Positions 50,045-58,888 of a stretch of 64,000 bases of DNA are shown piece by piece. Within the stretch, counting starts at the first letter, position 1. The number at the start of each line of letters is the position of its first letter. The stretch lies in contig JAHEYT010000044.1 of assembly GCA_023251455.1 (NCBI GenBank), positions 1 through 64,000 on the forward strand. Reading direction: 5' to 3'. The DNA is from Bacteroidota bacterium. GTDB lineage: Bacteria > Bacteroidota > Bacteroidia > Bacteroidales > Prolixibacteraceae. A program made the position numbers and the translations under genes. A model generated the notes under the pieces. It did no database searches, was not told where the DNA came from, and saw only the letters and a list, made by a program, of their open reading frames with translations.

Positions 50045-51505
50045 ATGCAATACGAAAAAGCGCATTCATTCCTGATTCAAAAACTGGAAACCGGATTGCC
50101 TTCTTACCTCACCTATCACAGCGCCGACCACACGAAAGGTGTAATTAAGGCTGCCGAACACCTTGCTGTTGCCGAGAATATATCAGACGACGATTTGGTA
50201 TTGCTGAAAACTGCCGCTTTGCTTCATGATGCAGGTTTTTTGCAACATCATCAAAATCATGAAGATTTGTCATGCCAAACAGCCCGAAAATACCTGCCTA
50301 AATTTGAATATGCTCCGGAACAAATTGAGCGAATTTGCCAGCTGATTATGGCCACAAAATTACCACAAAATCCCACCGATCATCTGGCGCAGGTGCTTTG
50401 CGATGCCGACTTGTATTATCTTGGAGCCGAACAATATCCGGTTGCAGCAGAAAAATTATTTTCTGAAATGAAACGATTTGGTCGAGTCAAGACAAAAGCT
50501 GAATGGGAACTCATGCAGGTCGAGTTTTTGGCGGCACATAGTTATCACACTAAAACGGCCATCAACGAACGGGAATCGCAAAAACAAATTAACCTGCAAA
50601 ACCTGAAGGCAAGGCTTGAAAACACCTTTTCGCACCAAAAAAAAGAAACTCCACGGGAAATCGTTCAGGATATTCTGTTTATGATTTTTGGCGTTGCAAT
50701 TGCTGGCTATGCGCTGAAAGGCTTCCTGGTACCGAATCATTTTTTCGACGGGGGAATAACAGGTATTTCACTGCTGGTTCATGAGTTGTATAAATTCAAC
50801 CTTGGGCTGGTTATCATTGTTCTAAACCTGCCTTTCATTGCTGTAAGTTATTTTTCTGTCGGAAGTCGTTTCTCTTTCCGGATGTTGGCTGGTGTAATCT
50901 TGCTGGCAATCTGCTTATTACTTCTTCCTGATGTTGCCATAACATCCGATAAGCTCCTGATTTCCATTTTCGGCGGCGTATTTCTTGGATTGGGAATTGG
51001 TCTGATTATGAGGGCCGGAGGTGCATTGGATGGAATTGAAGTTCTGGCATTATATACCCTGAAACGAACATCATTTACCATTACTGAAATCATTTTGGGC
51101 ATTAACATCCTGATTTTTAGTGTAGCCGCCTTTCAATTCGGTATTGAAACAGCGCTGTATTCCATCTTTACTTATTTTGCCGCCACCCGAAGCATCGACT
51201 ATGTAGTTGAAGGAATTCAGGCTTACACCGGGGTAACCATCATTTCAGGAAAAAGTGAAGTGATAAAATATCAGTTGGTCAATAATTTGGGTCGAGGCAT
51301 TACGGTGTACAAAGGCGAAAGAGGGTTTTTACCTGGAAAATTTGAAATCAGCGCCGATTGCGACATTATTTTTACCGTCATCACACGGCTCGAATTGCGG
51401 AAATTAAAAAACCTGGTATATGATGTCGATCCCAAAGCATTTGTTTTTGCCAATACCATAAAAGAAGCGTCTGGCGGTATCATCAAACGCCGAAACCAGC
51501 ATTGA
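50045..51505 (+). CDS. HD-domain phosphohydrolase fused to a YitT-family membrane protein
   Basis: A 486-residue fusion. Residues about 25-170 form an HD domain (YHSADHTKGVIKAAE and ALLHDAGFLQHHQNHE with the His-Asp pair). Residues about 205-385 form the YitT/DUF161 membrane unit with five to six helices (ALKGFLVPNHFFDGGITGIS). The C-terminus is DUF2179-like (GITVYKGERGFLPGKFEISA). The two halves normally occur in separate proteins. The start is uncertain: ATG at 50045, or a TTG at 50018 overlapping the cyclase stop. It may hydrolyse or respond to a nucleotide signal. Confidence 0.85.
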   Translation: MQYEKAHSFLIQKLETGLPSYLTYHSADHTKGVIKAAEHLAVAENISDDDLVLLKTAALLHDAGFLQHHQNHEDLSCQTARKYLPKFEYAPEQIERICQLIMATKLPQNPTDHLAQVLCDADLYYLGAEQYPVAAEKLFSEMKRFGRVKTKAEWELMQVEFLAAHSYHTKTAINERESQKQINLQNLKARLENTFSHQKKETPREIVQDILFMIFGVAIAGYALKGFLVPNHFFDGGITGISLLVHELYKFNLGLVIIVLNLPFIAVSYFSVGSRFSFRMLAGVILLAICLLLLPDVAITSDKLLISIFGGVFLGLGIGLIMRAGGALDGIEVLALYTLKRTSFTITEIILGINILIFSVAAFQFGIETALYSIFTYFAATRSIDYVVEGIQAYTGVTIISGKSEVIKYQLVNNLGRGITVYKGERGFLPGKFEISADCDIIFTVITRLELRKLKNLVYDVDPKAFVFANTIKEASGGIIKRRNQH

Positions 51506-51526
51506 AAAATTCTCCCTGAAAACAAA

Positions 51527-51556
51527 TCAGGGCCTCACTTTGCGATGAAACCCTGA
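51527..51556 (+). terminator. Weak terminator-like hairpin
   Basis: TCAGGG (51527-51532) pairs with CCCTGA (51551-51556) and partial pairing lies inside (CTCACTTTGCGATGA). It stands between the HD-YitT gene and a convergent gene. A similar GGCTTCACT..GAAACCC element is at 53658-53690 and a perfect form is at 62566-62598. Confidence 0.4.
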
Positions 51557-51586
51557 CGAAATACGTTCATTTAGTAACTTTGACTT

Positions 51587-52180
51587 CTATTCTCCAAATG
51601 ATTCGGCGATTGATGAAAGCTCGTTTATAGTCAAAGACAGGTTCTTCAGTTCTTCATTGATTTTCTTTCGGATGAAGTAGATCAATACCCCGAAAACAAC
51701 GACACCTGAAACGATGATGTAAATAAAGAATCCGGAGGATAAACTTGCTTTAAAAAGCGGAAGGAGCATTCCAAATCCAACCACATACAGGCCAAACGTG
51801 ATTACGGTAAATATACTGTGAATCTTTTTTCGGGTCTGGTAAAAACCAGTCAGTTGTTTCAGGTAATTGCTTGAATCTTCTCGAATATTTAGCTTTTTAA
51901 GTTGCACCGAGCTCCACCATTCAACAGCAATTCGCGCTCCCAGGGCGGCAATCATCAGCCCGATTCCGGCCACAAAAAGACTGCTTTTTCCACCGGTGTA
52001 GATGGCAAATGCGGTTAAAATCAGGAGCGTTGTACCAAGAACAGCGATGGTTGCAACATGTTTTCGCTCGGTATCTTTTAATCGTTTTTGGGCCAGATTG
52101 GCTATATCATTGGCTTTGTTTGCCGATGCAGGTATGGTTTGATTTTTCCATCCCGATATCATATTGTCAAATTCTTTCAT
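51587..52180 (-). CDS. Four-helix membrane protein downstream of an ECF sigma factor
   Basis: A 197-residue protein. Residues 1-45 are cytoplasmic and charged. Then come four membrane helices (HVATIAVLGTTLLILTAFAI, SLFVAGIGLMIAALGA, IFTVITFGLYVVGFGMLLPL, GFFIYIIVSGVVVFGVLIYF) and a short coiled end. No zinc finger. Its position 18 bases after the sigma gene makes it a candidate anti-sigma factor of unusual type. No family name was recognised. Confidence 0.65.
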   Translation of the reverse strand: MKEFDNMISGWKNQTIPASANKANDIANLAQKRLKDTERKHVATIAVLGTTLLILTAFAIYTGGKSSLFVAGIGLMIAALGARIAVEWWSSVQLKKLNIREDSSNYLKQLTGFYQTRKKIHSIFTVITFGLYVVGFGMLLPLFKASLSSGFFIYIIVSGVVVFGVLIYFIRKKINEELKNLSLTINELSSIAESFGE

Positions 52181-52198
52181 TTTGTCGGATATTTAAAT

Positions 52199-52693
52199 TT
52201 ATTGAACATTGGTTGTAATGGTTTCATAATTTTTCCGGAGTTTCTCCTTTAACCGGTGTACTTTAACGCGAGTGTTGACTTCGGTTAAACCCAGCACTTT
52301 TGCAATTTCCTGATGCGAGAGGTCTTCAAGCACCAGCATGGCCAGCAGCCGATTCGGCTCGTCGAGTTGAACGATGCATTGGTGCAGAATTTCCTGATCT
52401 TGCTGTTGTTTTTCAGACGAATCTCCTTCCGGTGGCCTGTATGTTTGTATCCGGGTTTCGTAGCTCTTCTTTCTCCGGATTTCGGTCAGGCAGCAATTTA
52501 CTGCAATTCGGTAAATCCAGGTATTCACCTGACTTTCATTTCGGAATTCATCGTGCTTTTCCCATATCCTCATAAAAACTTCCTGAACCATATCGGCTGC
52601 AAATTCCCTATCGCCTTTGAAATAGCCCAGACATAAGCGGAATACTACCGGATAGAATTGATTGTAAATGGCTTGAAAGATGTCTTGTTCCAT
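52199..52693 (-). CDS. ECF sigma factor
   Basis: A 164-residue ECF sigma factor. Region 2 has DMVQEVFMRIWEK and VNTWIYRIAVNCCLTEIRR. Region 4 has LDEPNRLLAMLVLEDLSHQE with the HTH LGLTEVNTRVKVHRLKEKLR. The linker is Gln/Glu-rich. It lies between the alpha/beta hydrolase gene and the four-helix membrane protein gene on the same strand. Confidence 0.9.
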   Translation of the reverse strand: MEQDIFQAIYNQFYPVVFRLCLGYFKGDREFAADMVQEVFMRIWEKHDEFRNESQVNTWIYRIAVNCCLTEIRRKKSYETRIQTYRPPEGDSSEKQQQDQEILHQCIVQLDEPNRLLAMLVLEDLSHQEIAKVLGLTEVNTRVKVHRLKEKLRKNYETITTNVQ

Positions 52694-52704
52694 TTGGCAT
52701 CGGA

Positions 52705-53547
52705 TTATTCCGCGTTGATAAAGTTCGTTAATTCTTCTGAAAGTTTTTGGGGTTGATCGTACATCACAAAATGAGCCGAGTTGTCCACAAATTTCAGGTT
52801 TTTATTTTTCAGGTTCAGGTATTGATCTTCGTATATTTTCAGGATCTGTTCTTTTGTCGGATATTTCCCGGCGGCAAGGATCAGTACGGGTTGTTGAATG
52901 GTTTTGAGTGTTTCGCGTAAATCGGTAAGCAACAGTTCAGTATAACCATACACGTAAGTTTTGCGATTGGCCATCATCATCCAGTCAACAATTTGCCGTT
53001 GACGGGTCGTGTCAGAGCACATATTGGCAGCCATTTGTTTCTGCATCGATTTAAAATCGGGGGTATTCATGGCCAGAAGCTTTTGGTTGTATGGATTGTC
53101 GAAGGTGATATACTCCGGCTTGTAATCTGGGATCATCATCATTCCGATACAGGGCAGCATTTCAACAACGACCAGTTTCTTAACCTGGTTGCGCGGTTCG
53201 GTACAAAGCATTAGTCCAAATGTTCCGCCAATGCTGTGGCCAACTACAGTCACATTTTCAAGGTGCCTGGCGGAAATGTACTGGCCGATCGACTGCTCAA
53301 CGGATGAAAACCAGAGTGTATCCACCGGCTGAACGCCGTCAAATCCGGCATAGGTTACAACATGGCATTCGTGATCTTTTTTCAGTATTTCAACCATCTG
53401 GTTCCAAACACTTCCCGGGCAGCCAAATCCGGGTAAAAAAACAAGTGGCGAACCTTTTCCCGTTACTTCAACGCGAATGGCACTTTTTTGAGCAAATGCC
53501 AACACAACAAGGCTTGTGAATAATAAGGCAAAAATGAATCTTTTCAT
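52705..53547 (-). CDS. Exported alpha/beta hydrolase
   Basis: A 280-residue protein with a signal peptide (MKRFIFALLFTSLVVLAFAQ). The hydrolase core shows PLVFLPGFGCPG (oxyanion region), VTVVGHSIGGTFGL (nucleophile Ser in GHSIG), and a C-terminal DNSAHFVMYDQPQ with the likely catalytic His. The acidic member may be the Asp before KFVDN or that of VLILAAGK..., not certain. A periplasmic esterase or lipase-like function is probable. It is upstream of the sigma factor by 11 bases. Confidence 0.85.
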   Translation of the reverse strand: MKRFIFALLFTSLVVLAFAQKSAIRVEVTGKGSPLVFLPGFGCPGSVWNQMVEILKKDHECHVVTYAGFDGVQPVDTLWFSSVEQSIGQYISARHLENVTVVGHSIGGTFGLMLCTEPRNQVKKLVVVEMLPCIGMMMIPDYKPEYITFDNPYNQKLLAMNTPDFKSMQKQMAANMCSDTTRQRQIVDWMMMANRKTYVYGYTELLLTDLRETLKTIQQPVLILAAGKYPTKEQILKIYEDQYLNLKNKNLKFVDNSAHFVMYDQPQKLSEELTNFINAE

Positions 53548-53712
53548 AGTTTTATAGTTTTAAACTTTGTCTTTTGATGCAGCCGTTTTTTAATTGTTAC
53601 AACAACACATTCACTTTTTGCGTAGATATTTCCAACGGACGAAACCCATAAAAAATAAGGAAGGGCTTCACTTTGCAGCGAAACCCTTACCATTTAATCA
53701 ATATTTTATGGA

Positions 53713-54714
53713 TTAGAAAAGTCTCCTGAATCCAATCACATCTTTTACTTCGTTCAATGTTTTTTGCGCCGATTCTCTTGCGCGTTCGGCTCCCATACGG
53801 GCAACCTTGCCCAAATATGCTTCGTCTTTCAGGATTTCCAGAATACGTTCGCGGATGGGTGCAGTGAAAGCCACAATGTCTTCGGCCAGTTGTTTTTTCA
53901 GATCGCCGTAACGGATGCTGCAATCGTTGTACGCCGCATCGAAATGGCTCACCACATCGGGTGTAGAAACGATTTTCAGCAAGGTAAACAGGTTTTCAAC
54001 GGCTTCGGCTTTTTTGCTGTTGGGCTCCGTAGGGCCAGCGTCGGTGACAGCACGCATTACTTTTTTGCGGATGTCTTTCGGGTCTTCAACCAGGAAAATC
54101 CCGTTTCCTTCCGATTTGCCCATTTTGCCGCTGCCATCCAGCCCGGGAACTTTAATCATGTCGCCGCCATCGAAGGTAAACGGCTGAGGCAATGGGAACA
54201 GTTCGCAGTTGTACATGCGGTTGAAACGTCCGGCAAACTTGCGGGCCATCTCCAGATTTTGTTCCTGATCTTTTCCTACCGGAACAAATTGCGCTTTATG
54301 GATGATGATGTCGGCTGCCATTAAAACCGGGTAAGTCAGCAGGCCGGCATTTACGTTTTCAGGATTTTTACGAGCCTTTTCTTTGAACGAAGTGGTGCGT
54401 TCCAACTCGCCCAGATAAGCATTCATGTTCAGAAATGCGTACAATTCAGATACTTCCGGAACATCGCTCTGGATAAAAATGGTCGATTTTTCGGGATCGA
54501 TTCCGCAAGCAAGATATTCTGCCAGCACCTGTTTTACGCCCGACTGAAGATTTGTCGGTGTTGGGTGCGTGGTAAGCGAATGAATATCGGCGATGAAAAA
54601 ATAGCAGTTGTAATCTTCCTGCATTTTTAAAAAGCTACGCACCGCACCAAAATAATTTCCGAGGTGCAAATTTCCGGTTGGTCGGATTCCACTAACAACT
54701 ATCTGTTTGGTCAT
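53713..54714 (-). CDS. trpS: Tryptophan-tRNA ligase
   Basis: A 333-residue TrpRS, the same length class as E. coli TrpS (334). The HIGH-type signature is SGIRPTGNLHLGNYFGAV and the KMSKS-type signature is DGSGKMGKSEGNGIFL. PVLMAADIIIHKAQFVPVGK is the conserved middle. It charges tRNA-Trp. The start at 54714 gives the usual N-terminus. No T-box or attenuator was seen, as expected for this phylum. Confidence 0.95.
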   Translation of the reverse strand: MTKQIVVSGIRPTGNLHLGNYFGAVRSFLKMQEDYNCYFFIADIHSLTTHPTPTNLQSGVKQVLAEYLACGIDPEKSTIFIQSDVPEVSELYAFLNMNAYLGELERTTSFKEKARKNPENVNAGLLTYPVLMAADIIIHKAQFVPVGKDQEQNLEMARKFAGRFNRMYNCELFPLPQPFTFDGGDMIKVPGLDGSGKMGKSEGNGIFLVEDPKDIRKKVMRAVTDAGPTEPNSKKAEAVENLFTLLKIVSTPDVVSHFDAAYNDCSIRYGDLKKQLAEDIVAFTAPIRERILEILKDEAYLGKVARMGAERARESAQKTLNEVKDVIGFRRLF

Positions 54715-54795
54715 GATTTTCTTTCTAAATTGGGCAGCAAAAATACACTAACAAATTTCAATTCACAAGAATAAATTGGATTTGATGATAACCAG

Positions 54796-54896
54796 GTCCG
54801 TTGGCTAAAGCCAAACGGCAAAGGATATTTTCTCTTCAATTAAAAGATTCCCGAATTCAAGGCACTATTCTTTGCCGTCTGCTTTAGCCAACGGAC
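54796..54896. repeat. REPIN-like doublet of inverted REP hairpins
   Basis: Left unit: CCGTTGGCT-AA-AGCCAAACGG (54798-54818) followed by CAAAGGATA. Right unit: TATTCTTTG followed by CCGTCTGCT-TT-AGCCAACGG (54875-54894). The units face each other like those at 27182-27277; here each hairpin has one bulge or two mismatches. It fills the gap between trpS and the radical SAM gene. Confidence 0.75.
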
Positions 54897-54912
54897 ATGC
54901 AAACAAATATTA

Positions 54913-57111
54913 TTACAACATCAACAACCCATTTTCCCGCAATTCCTTTATCGCCGGGCTGTTCCAGAAGAGTACAAAATCGTCGCCGGTTTGCTGTTCG
55001 AAGCTTTTTTCGAGTTCGCCAAAGGTTATTTGTGACGGATTATTGATAGAAAGCGCCGGAATTTGCTGAAATAACCATTCGCCTTCAGCCTGTTTGAGCT
55101 GAATCACCAAATTGCATTTCTTATTACTGAAGGTCAGTTCGGCCATCTCAAAACTATTGTTTTTCTTCTTTTTGGTAAAAGTCCGGATGGATGGAACGCC
55201 GCCCAGCCAAACGATTTTGGCATTTGGACTGGCCGGTTCGTAAGCATGTTCGTCAATGGCTTCCTGAATGTATTTTGGTGAAACTGTGGTTTTCGGTACT
55301 TTAAAATCGAACCAATCCTGAAGCGGAAAATCGAAGCAAATGCCGTGCATGTAATTGAAAAGCGACTTTTTCAGTCCTTCGCTGAATCTTTCATGTTCGG
55401 TCCCGGTTGGATCGGTATGGATCAGGTCGTTGTTGGCAAAAGTCCCCATTTCTTCGTTTTCAATTTTTACTTTAAACTGGCTCGGGTTCAGGCCAATCGG
55501 ACTATGAGCAGTCAGTGCAAACTGGTGCCAGAAGCCGGACTGAACCACTCCGGACTCAAATAACTGACGAACCACTTCCAGCGAATCGATGGTTTCCTGC
55601 GCGGTTTGGGTTGGGAAACCGTACATCAAATAGGCATGAACCATGATTCCCGCACGGGTGAAATTATCGGTGACATGGGCAACTTTCGAAACACTAACAC
55701 CTTTGTTGATCATCCCCAAAAGTCGGTCGGAAGCAACTTCCAGTCCTCCGGAAACCGCGATACATCCGGATTCTTTTAGGAGCAAACACAGATCGTATGT
55801 AAAACTTTTCTCGAACCGAATGTTGGTCCACCAAACCACGGTGAGTTTGCGACGGATGATTTCCAGCGCCAAAGCCCGCATTAAAGCTGGTGGAGCAGCT
55901 TCGTCCACAAAGTGAAAGCCGATTTGCCCGGTTTGCCGAATCATTTCTTCGATGCGGTCGCACAAATGCTGAACGGTGTTGGGTTCGTACCGGCGGATGT
56001 AATCGAGTGAAGTGTCGCAAAAAGTACAGCGGCCCCAGTAACAGCCGTGCGCTAGCGTGAGCTTGTTCCAGCGCCCATCGCTCCAAAGACGGTGCATCGG
56101 GTTCACTATTTCGATTACCGAGAGATAGCTGTCCAATTGGAAATCGGAATAATCGGGCGTACCAACTTCGAACTGCGAAAAGTCGTTTTGCCGGGAGCCG
56201 TTCAGGTAAACCACTTCGCCGTTTTCGAGGGTAAAAGTGCGTTTTAGATCGGCTTCTTCACGTTTTCCGTCAAGATGTTCAATCAGGTTCAGGATCGGCG
56301 CTTCGCCGTCGTCGAGCAGAATAAAATCGAAATATTCGAAAACCCGAGGATCGGAAAGCGAGCGAAGTTCTGTATTCGGAAAGCCGCCGCCCATCGCGAT
56401 TTTCAGGTCAGGATAATGCTTTTTAAGGTATTGGGCACACTTAAAAGCGCTGTATAAATTTCCGGGGAAAGGAACTGAAAAAGCCACCAATGTTGGTTTT
56501 GAAAGTTCGATTTTCTCCTGAAGCAGTTTCAGCAAAATACGGTCGATAAAGCTATCTGGTTTTTGCAGTTCGGCCTGAAGTTCATCAAAAGTGGCGGCCG
56601 ATCGCCCAAGCCTTTCGGCGTAGCGGCTAAATCCAAAATGCGGATCGATGGCTTCCACAATCAAATCCGACAAATCTTCAAGGTAAAGTGTAGCCAGATG
56701 CTTGGCTTTATCTCGGTTTCCCATAGTTCCGAAAGCCCATTCCAGATCTTCGGTTTGAGCGAAACGCGAGGCTTCGGGTAAATAATTCCCTTCGCAAATT
56801 ACATGAGTCAGGGTCACATTCTTTTCCTGCAAAAAGGCAATCACCTGATCGATGGTCTGGATGTAGCTGTCGCGCAGATTGAAAATGCGCTGAGCATTAG
56901 GCGAAAGTTGTGGGTCGCGGGTTTTGAGTTCCTGAAAAAGCGCTTTCAGGCCTTCCGAAGAGAACAGTTTCAGGATAACTTCAATACCCAAATCGCACTG
57001 AAATGACAGTATCTTTTGGGTATTCAGAAACCCTTTGAGATAAGCAGTTGCCGGATATGGCGTATTCAGTTGGGTAAACGGCGGTGTTATCAGCAATATT
57101 TTTTGACTCAC
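54913..57111 (-). CDS. B12-binding-domain radical SAM protein
   Basis: A 732-residue protein starting at GTG. The N-terminal part (about 1-270) looks like a B12-binding Rossmann-type domain (LLITPPFTQLNTPYPATAYL, KIAMGGGFPNTELR). The radical SAM part has LAHGCYWGRCTFCDTSLDYI, a CX4CX2C spacing known from a subgroup with CYWGKC motifs, then EAAPPALM and VSGGLEVASDRLL. The C-terminal 150 residues are less clear. It probably methylates or rearranges an unknown substrate. It stands alone, divergent from the AmmeMemoRadiSam cluster. Confidence 0.85.
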   Translation of the reverse strand: MSQKILLITPPFTQLNTPYPATAYLKGFLNTQKILSFQCDLGIEVILKLFSSEGLKALFQELKTRDPQLSPNAQRIFNLRDSYIQTIDQVIAFLQEKNVTLTHVICEGNYLPEASRFAQTEDLEWAFGTMGNRDKAKHLATLYLEDLSDLIVEAIDPHFGFSRYAERLGRSAATFDELQAELQKPDSFIDRILLKLLQEKIELSKPTLVAFSVPFPGNLYSAFKCAQYLKKHYPDLKIAMGGGFPNTELRSLSDPRVFEYFDFILLDDGEAPILNLIEHLDGKREEADLKRTFTLENGEVVYLNGSRQNDFSQFEVGTPDYSDFQLDSYLSVIEIVNPMHRLWSDGRWNKLTLAHGCYWGRCTFCDTSLDYIRRYEPNTVQHLCDRIEEMIRQTGQIGFHFVDEAAPPALMRALALEIIRRKLTVVWWTNIRFEKSFTYDLCLLLKESGCIAVSGGLEVASDRLLGMINKGVSVSKVAHVTDNFTRAGIMVHAYLMYGFPTQTAQETIDSLEVVRQLFESGVVQSGFWHQFALTAHSPIGLNPSQFKVKIENEEMGTFANNDLIHTDPTGTEHERFSEGLKKSLFNYMHGICFDFPLQDWFDFKVPKTTVSPKYIQEAIDEHAYEPASPNAKIVWLGGVPSIRTFTKKKKNNSFEMAELTFSNKKCNLVIQLKQAEGEWLFQQIPALSINNPSQITFGELEKSFEQQTGDDFVLFWNSPAIKELRENGLLML

Positions 57112-57262
57112 GTTGTGTCTTTTTGTGATTCGTAAAAGTAATACAAAGCAAACACAGTTTTATTATCGCGTTTCGTTCAGCGGAAAATATTGAAAATGAG
57201 CTTTCAAACAACTAAAATCTCATATAAATTCCCTCAAATAAGTTGTAACTTTATCTCAGCTA

Positions 57263-58762
57263 ATGAATAAAACCATGAAAGCAAAATACCTTTTCATCAT
57301 GGTACTATTGAGTTTTTTTTCGTCAAATGGTTTCGCTCAGGATCATTCAACAAACCGAAAACCTTATGCTGCCGGACGGTTTTATGCCGACAATCCAACC
57401 GAATTGAAAATCCAGTTGCAGCAGCTGTTTTCAAAAGCTCAGGAGAAAAAAAGTAACAACACGCCATTGGCAATTATCGTTCCTCATGCCGGTTATGTGT
57501 TTAGTGGAGAGGTTGCCGCATCGGCCTACAACCAGATTGATCCTAACTTCAAGTTTGAGCGTATTTTTATTATTGGATCGAGTCATACCACTGCATTTCA
57601 GGGCGCATCGGTTTATTGTTTGGGCGATTACGAAACACCGCTGGGCATTGTAAGGGTCGATCAGGATCTGGTTCAAAAACTGGTTCTCGAAAATAAGCTT
57701 CTGAAATGTTATCCGGAGCCACATTTATATGAGCACAGTTTGGAGGTGCAACTTCCATTCCTACAATATCACCTGAAGAAACCATTTAAGATTGTGCCCA
57801 TAATTATTGGTTCAGCAACTGCCGAAACAGCTAAAAAGCTTGCTGTAATTTTAAAACCGTACTTGAATGAAAAGAACCTTTTTGTGATCAGCAGCGATTT
57901 TTCGCATTACCCGAGGTATGAAAATGCAGTAAAGGTCGATCAGGCAACGGCTGAAGCCATTCAGACCAACAAAGCTTCGAAACTGATTGCTGCCCTTGGC
58001 GACAACGAAAAGAAAAAAGTACCGGGATTGTCGACCAGTTTGTGTGGTTGGAGTTCGGTGCTGACCTTGCTTAACATGACGGAGGGAATAGCTGATCTAT
58101 CCGTTGAGCTGCTTCAGTATAAAAATTCGGGAGATTCAAGGTTTGGCGGCAGGGATGGAGTGGTTGGGTATTGTGCTATTTCCTTTGCACCATCAAAACA
58201 AAACCTTGCCAGCGAATTTTCGATTAGCAATGAAGATAAAAAGTACCTGTTAAAACTTGCGCGGGAAACAATTGCGCAGTACGTTCGGAAAGGTACCACT
58301 CCGGAAGTTGATGATTCACATCTGAGTATGACTGTAAAGACTCCGTGTGGTGCATTTGTTACACTTACCAAAGATCACAAATTGCGCGGGTGCATTGGTC
58401 GGTTTGATCCGGATGAACCACTTTGGAAGGTCGTCCAATCCATGGCAATTTCAGCTGCTACCAAGGATTACCGTTTTAGCCCGGTTTTGCCTGTTGAAAT
58501 CAATCAATTGGAAATCGAAATCTCGGTGCTAACCCCTTTGAAACGGATCAAATCGATTGATGAATTTATTCTGGGCGAACAAGGCATTTATATTAAAAAA
58601 GGAGATTTACACGGAACATTTTTGCCGCAAGTGGCCAAATCAACCGGATGGAGCAAGGATGAATTATTGGGGCATTGCGCTCAGGAAAAAGCCGGAATTG
58701 GTTGGGATGGCTGGAAAACCGCAGAATTGTACACCTACGAAGCGCTGGTTTTTAAAGAATAG
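57263..58762 (+). CDS. AmmeMemoRadiSam system fusion: MEMO (AmrB) + AMMECR1 (AmrA), exported
   Basis: A 499-residue protein with a signal peptide (LFIMVLLSFFSSNGFAQ). Residues about 30-300 are a MEMO domain: AIIVPHAGYVFSGE, IIGSSHTTAF and STSLCGWSSV keep the His, His and Cys positions of the presumed metal site. Residues about 310-499 are an AMMECR1 domain (GAFVTLTKDHKLRGCIGRFD). The two are separate proteins in many organisms. The partner radical SAM enzyme (AmrS) is two genes downstream. The reaction is not known. The signal peptide places this protein in the periplasm. Confidence 0.9.
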   Translation: MNKTMKAKYLFIMVLLSFFSSNGFAQDHSTNRKPYAAGRFYADNPTELKIQLQQLFSKAQEKKSNNTPLAIIVPHAGYVFSGEVAASAYNQIDPNFKFERIFIIGSSHTTAFQGASVYCLGDYETPLGIVRVDQDLVQKLVLENKLLKCYPEPHLYEHSLEVQLPFLQYHLKKPFKIVPIIIGSATAETAKKLAVILKPYLNEKNLFVISSDFSHYPRYENAVKVDQATAEAIQTNKASKLIAALGDNEKKKVPGLSTSLCGWSSVLTLLNMTEGIADLSVELLQYKNSGDSRFGGRDGVVGYCAISFAPSKQNLASEFSISNEDKKYLLKLARETIAQYVRKGTTPEVDDSHLSMTVKTPCGAFVTLTKDHKLRGCIGRFDPDEPLWKVVQSMAISAATKDYRFSPVLPVEINQLEIEISVLTPLKRIKSIDEFILGEQGIYIKKGDLHGTFLPQVAKSTGWSKDELLGHCAQEKAGIGWDGWKTAELYTYEALVFKE

Positions 58763-58797
58763 CCTCTCCCCTTGCCCCTCTCCGAAGGGAGGCGCCG
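58763..58797. repeat. REP-like CCTCTCCCC palindrome
   Basis: CCTCTCCCCTTGCCCCTCTC followed by CGAAGGGAGGCG is a pyrimidine-rich element with stem CCTCTCCG/GAAGGGAGG. It resembles dispersed REP-like elements and lies directly behind the MEMO-AMMECR1 stop. Confidence 0.4.
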
Positions 58798-58888
58798 GAA
58801 TTGTTTGCTCTTTGAAGTTTTGTTTCTTGTTGCCAGGAATGCTTTGTTTTTCAATAGATTAGTAAAATCCGTGTAATCTGAAAGTTTC

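Noticed and set aside
54715-54912. T-box or attenuator for trpS
   Set aside because: This region holds the REPIN-like doublet. The sequence next to the trpS start shows no leader peptide or T-box features.
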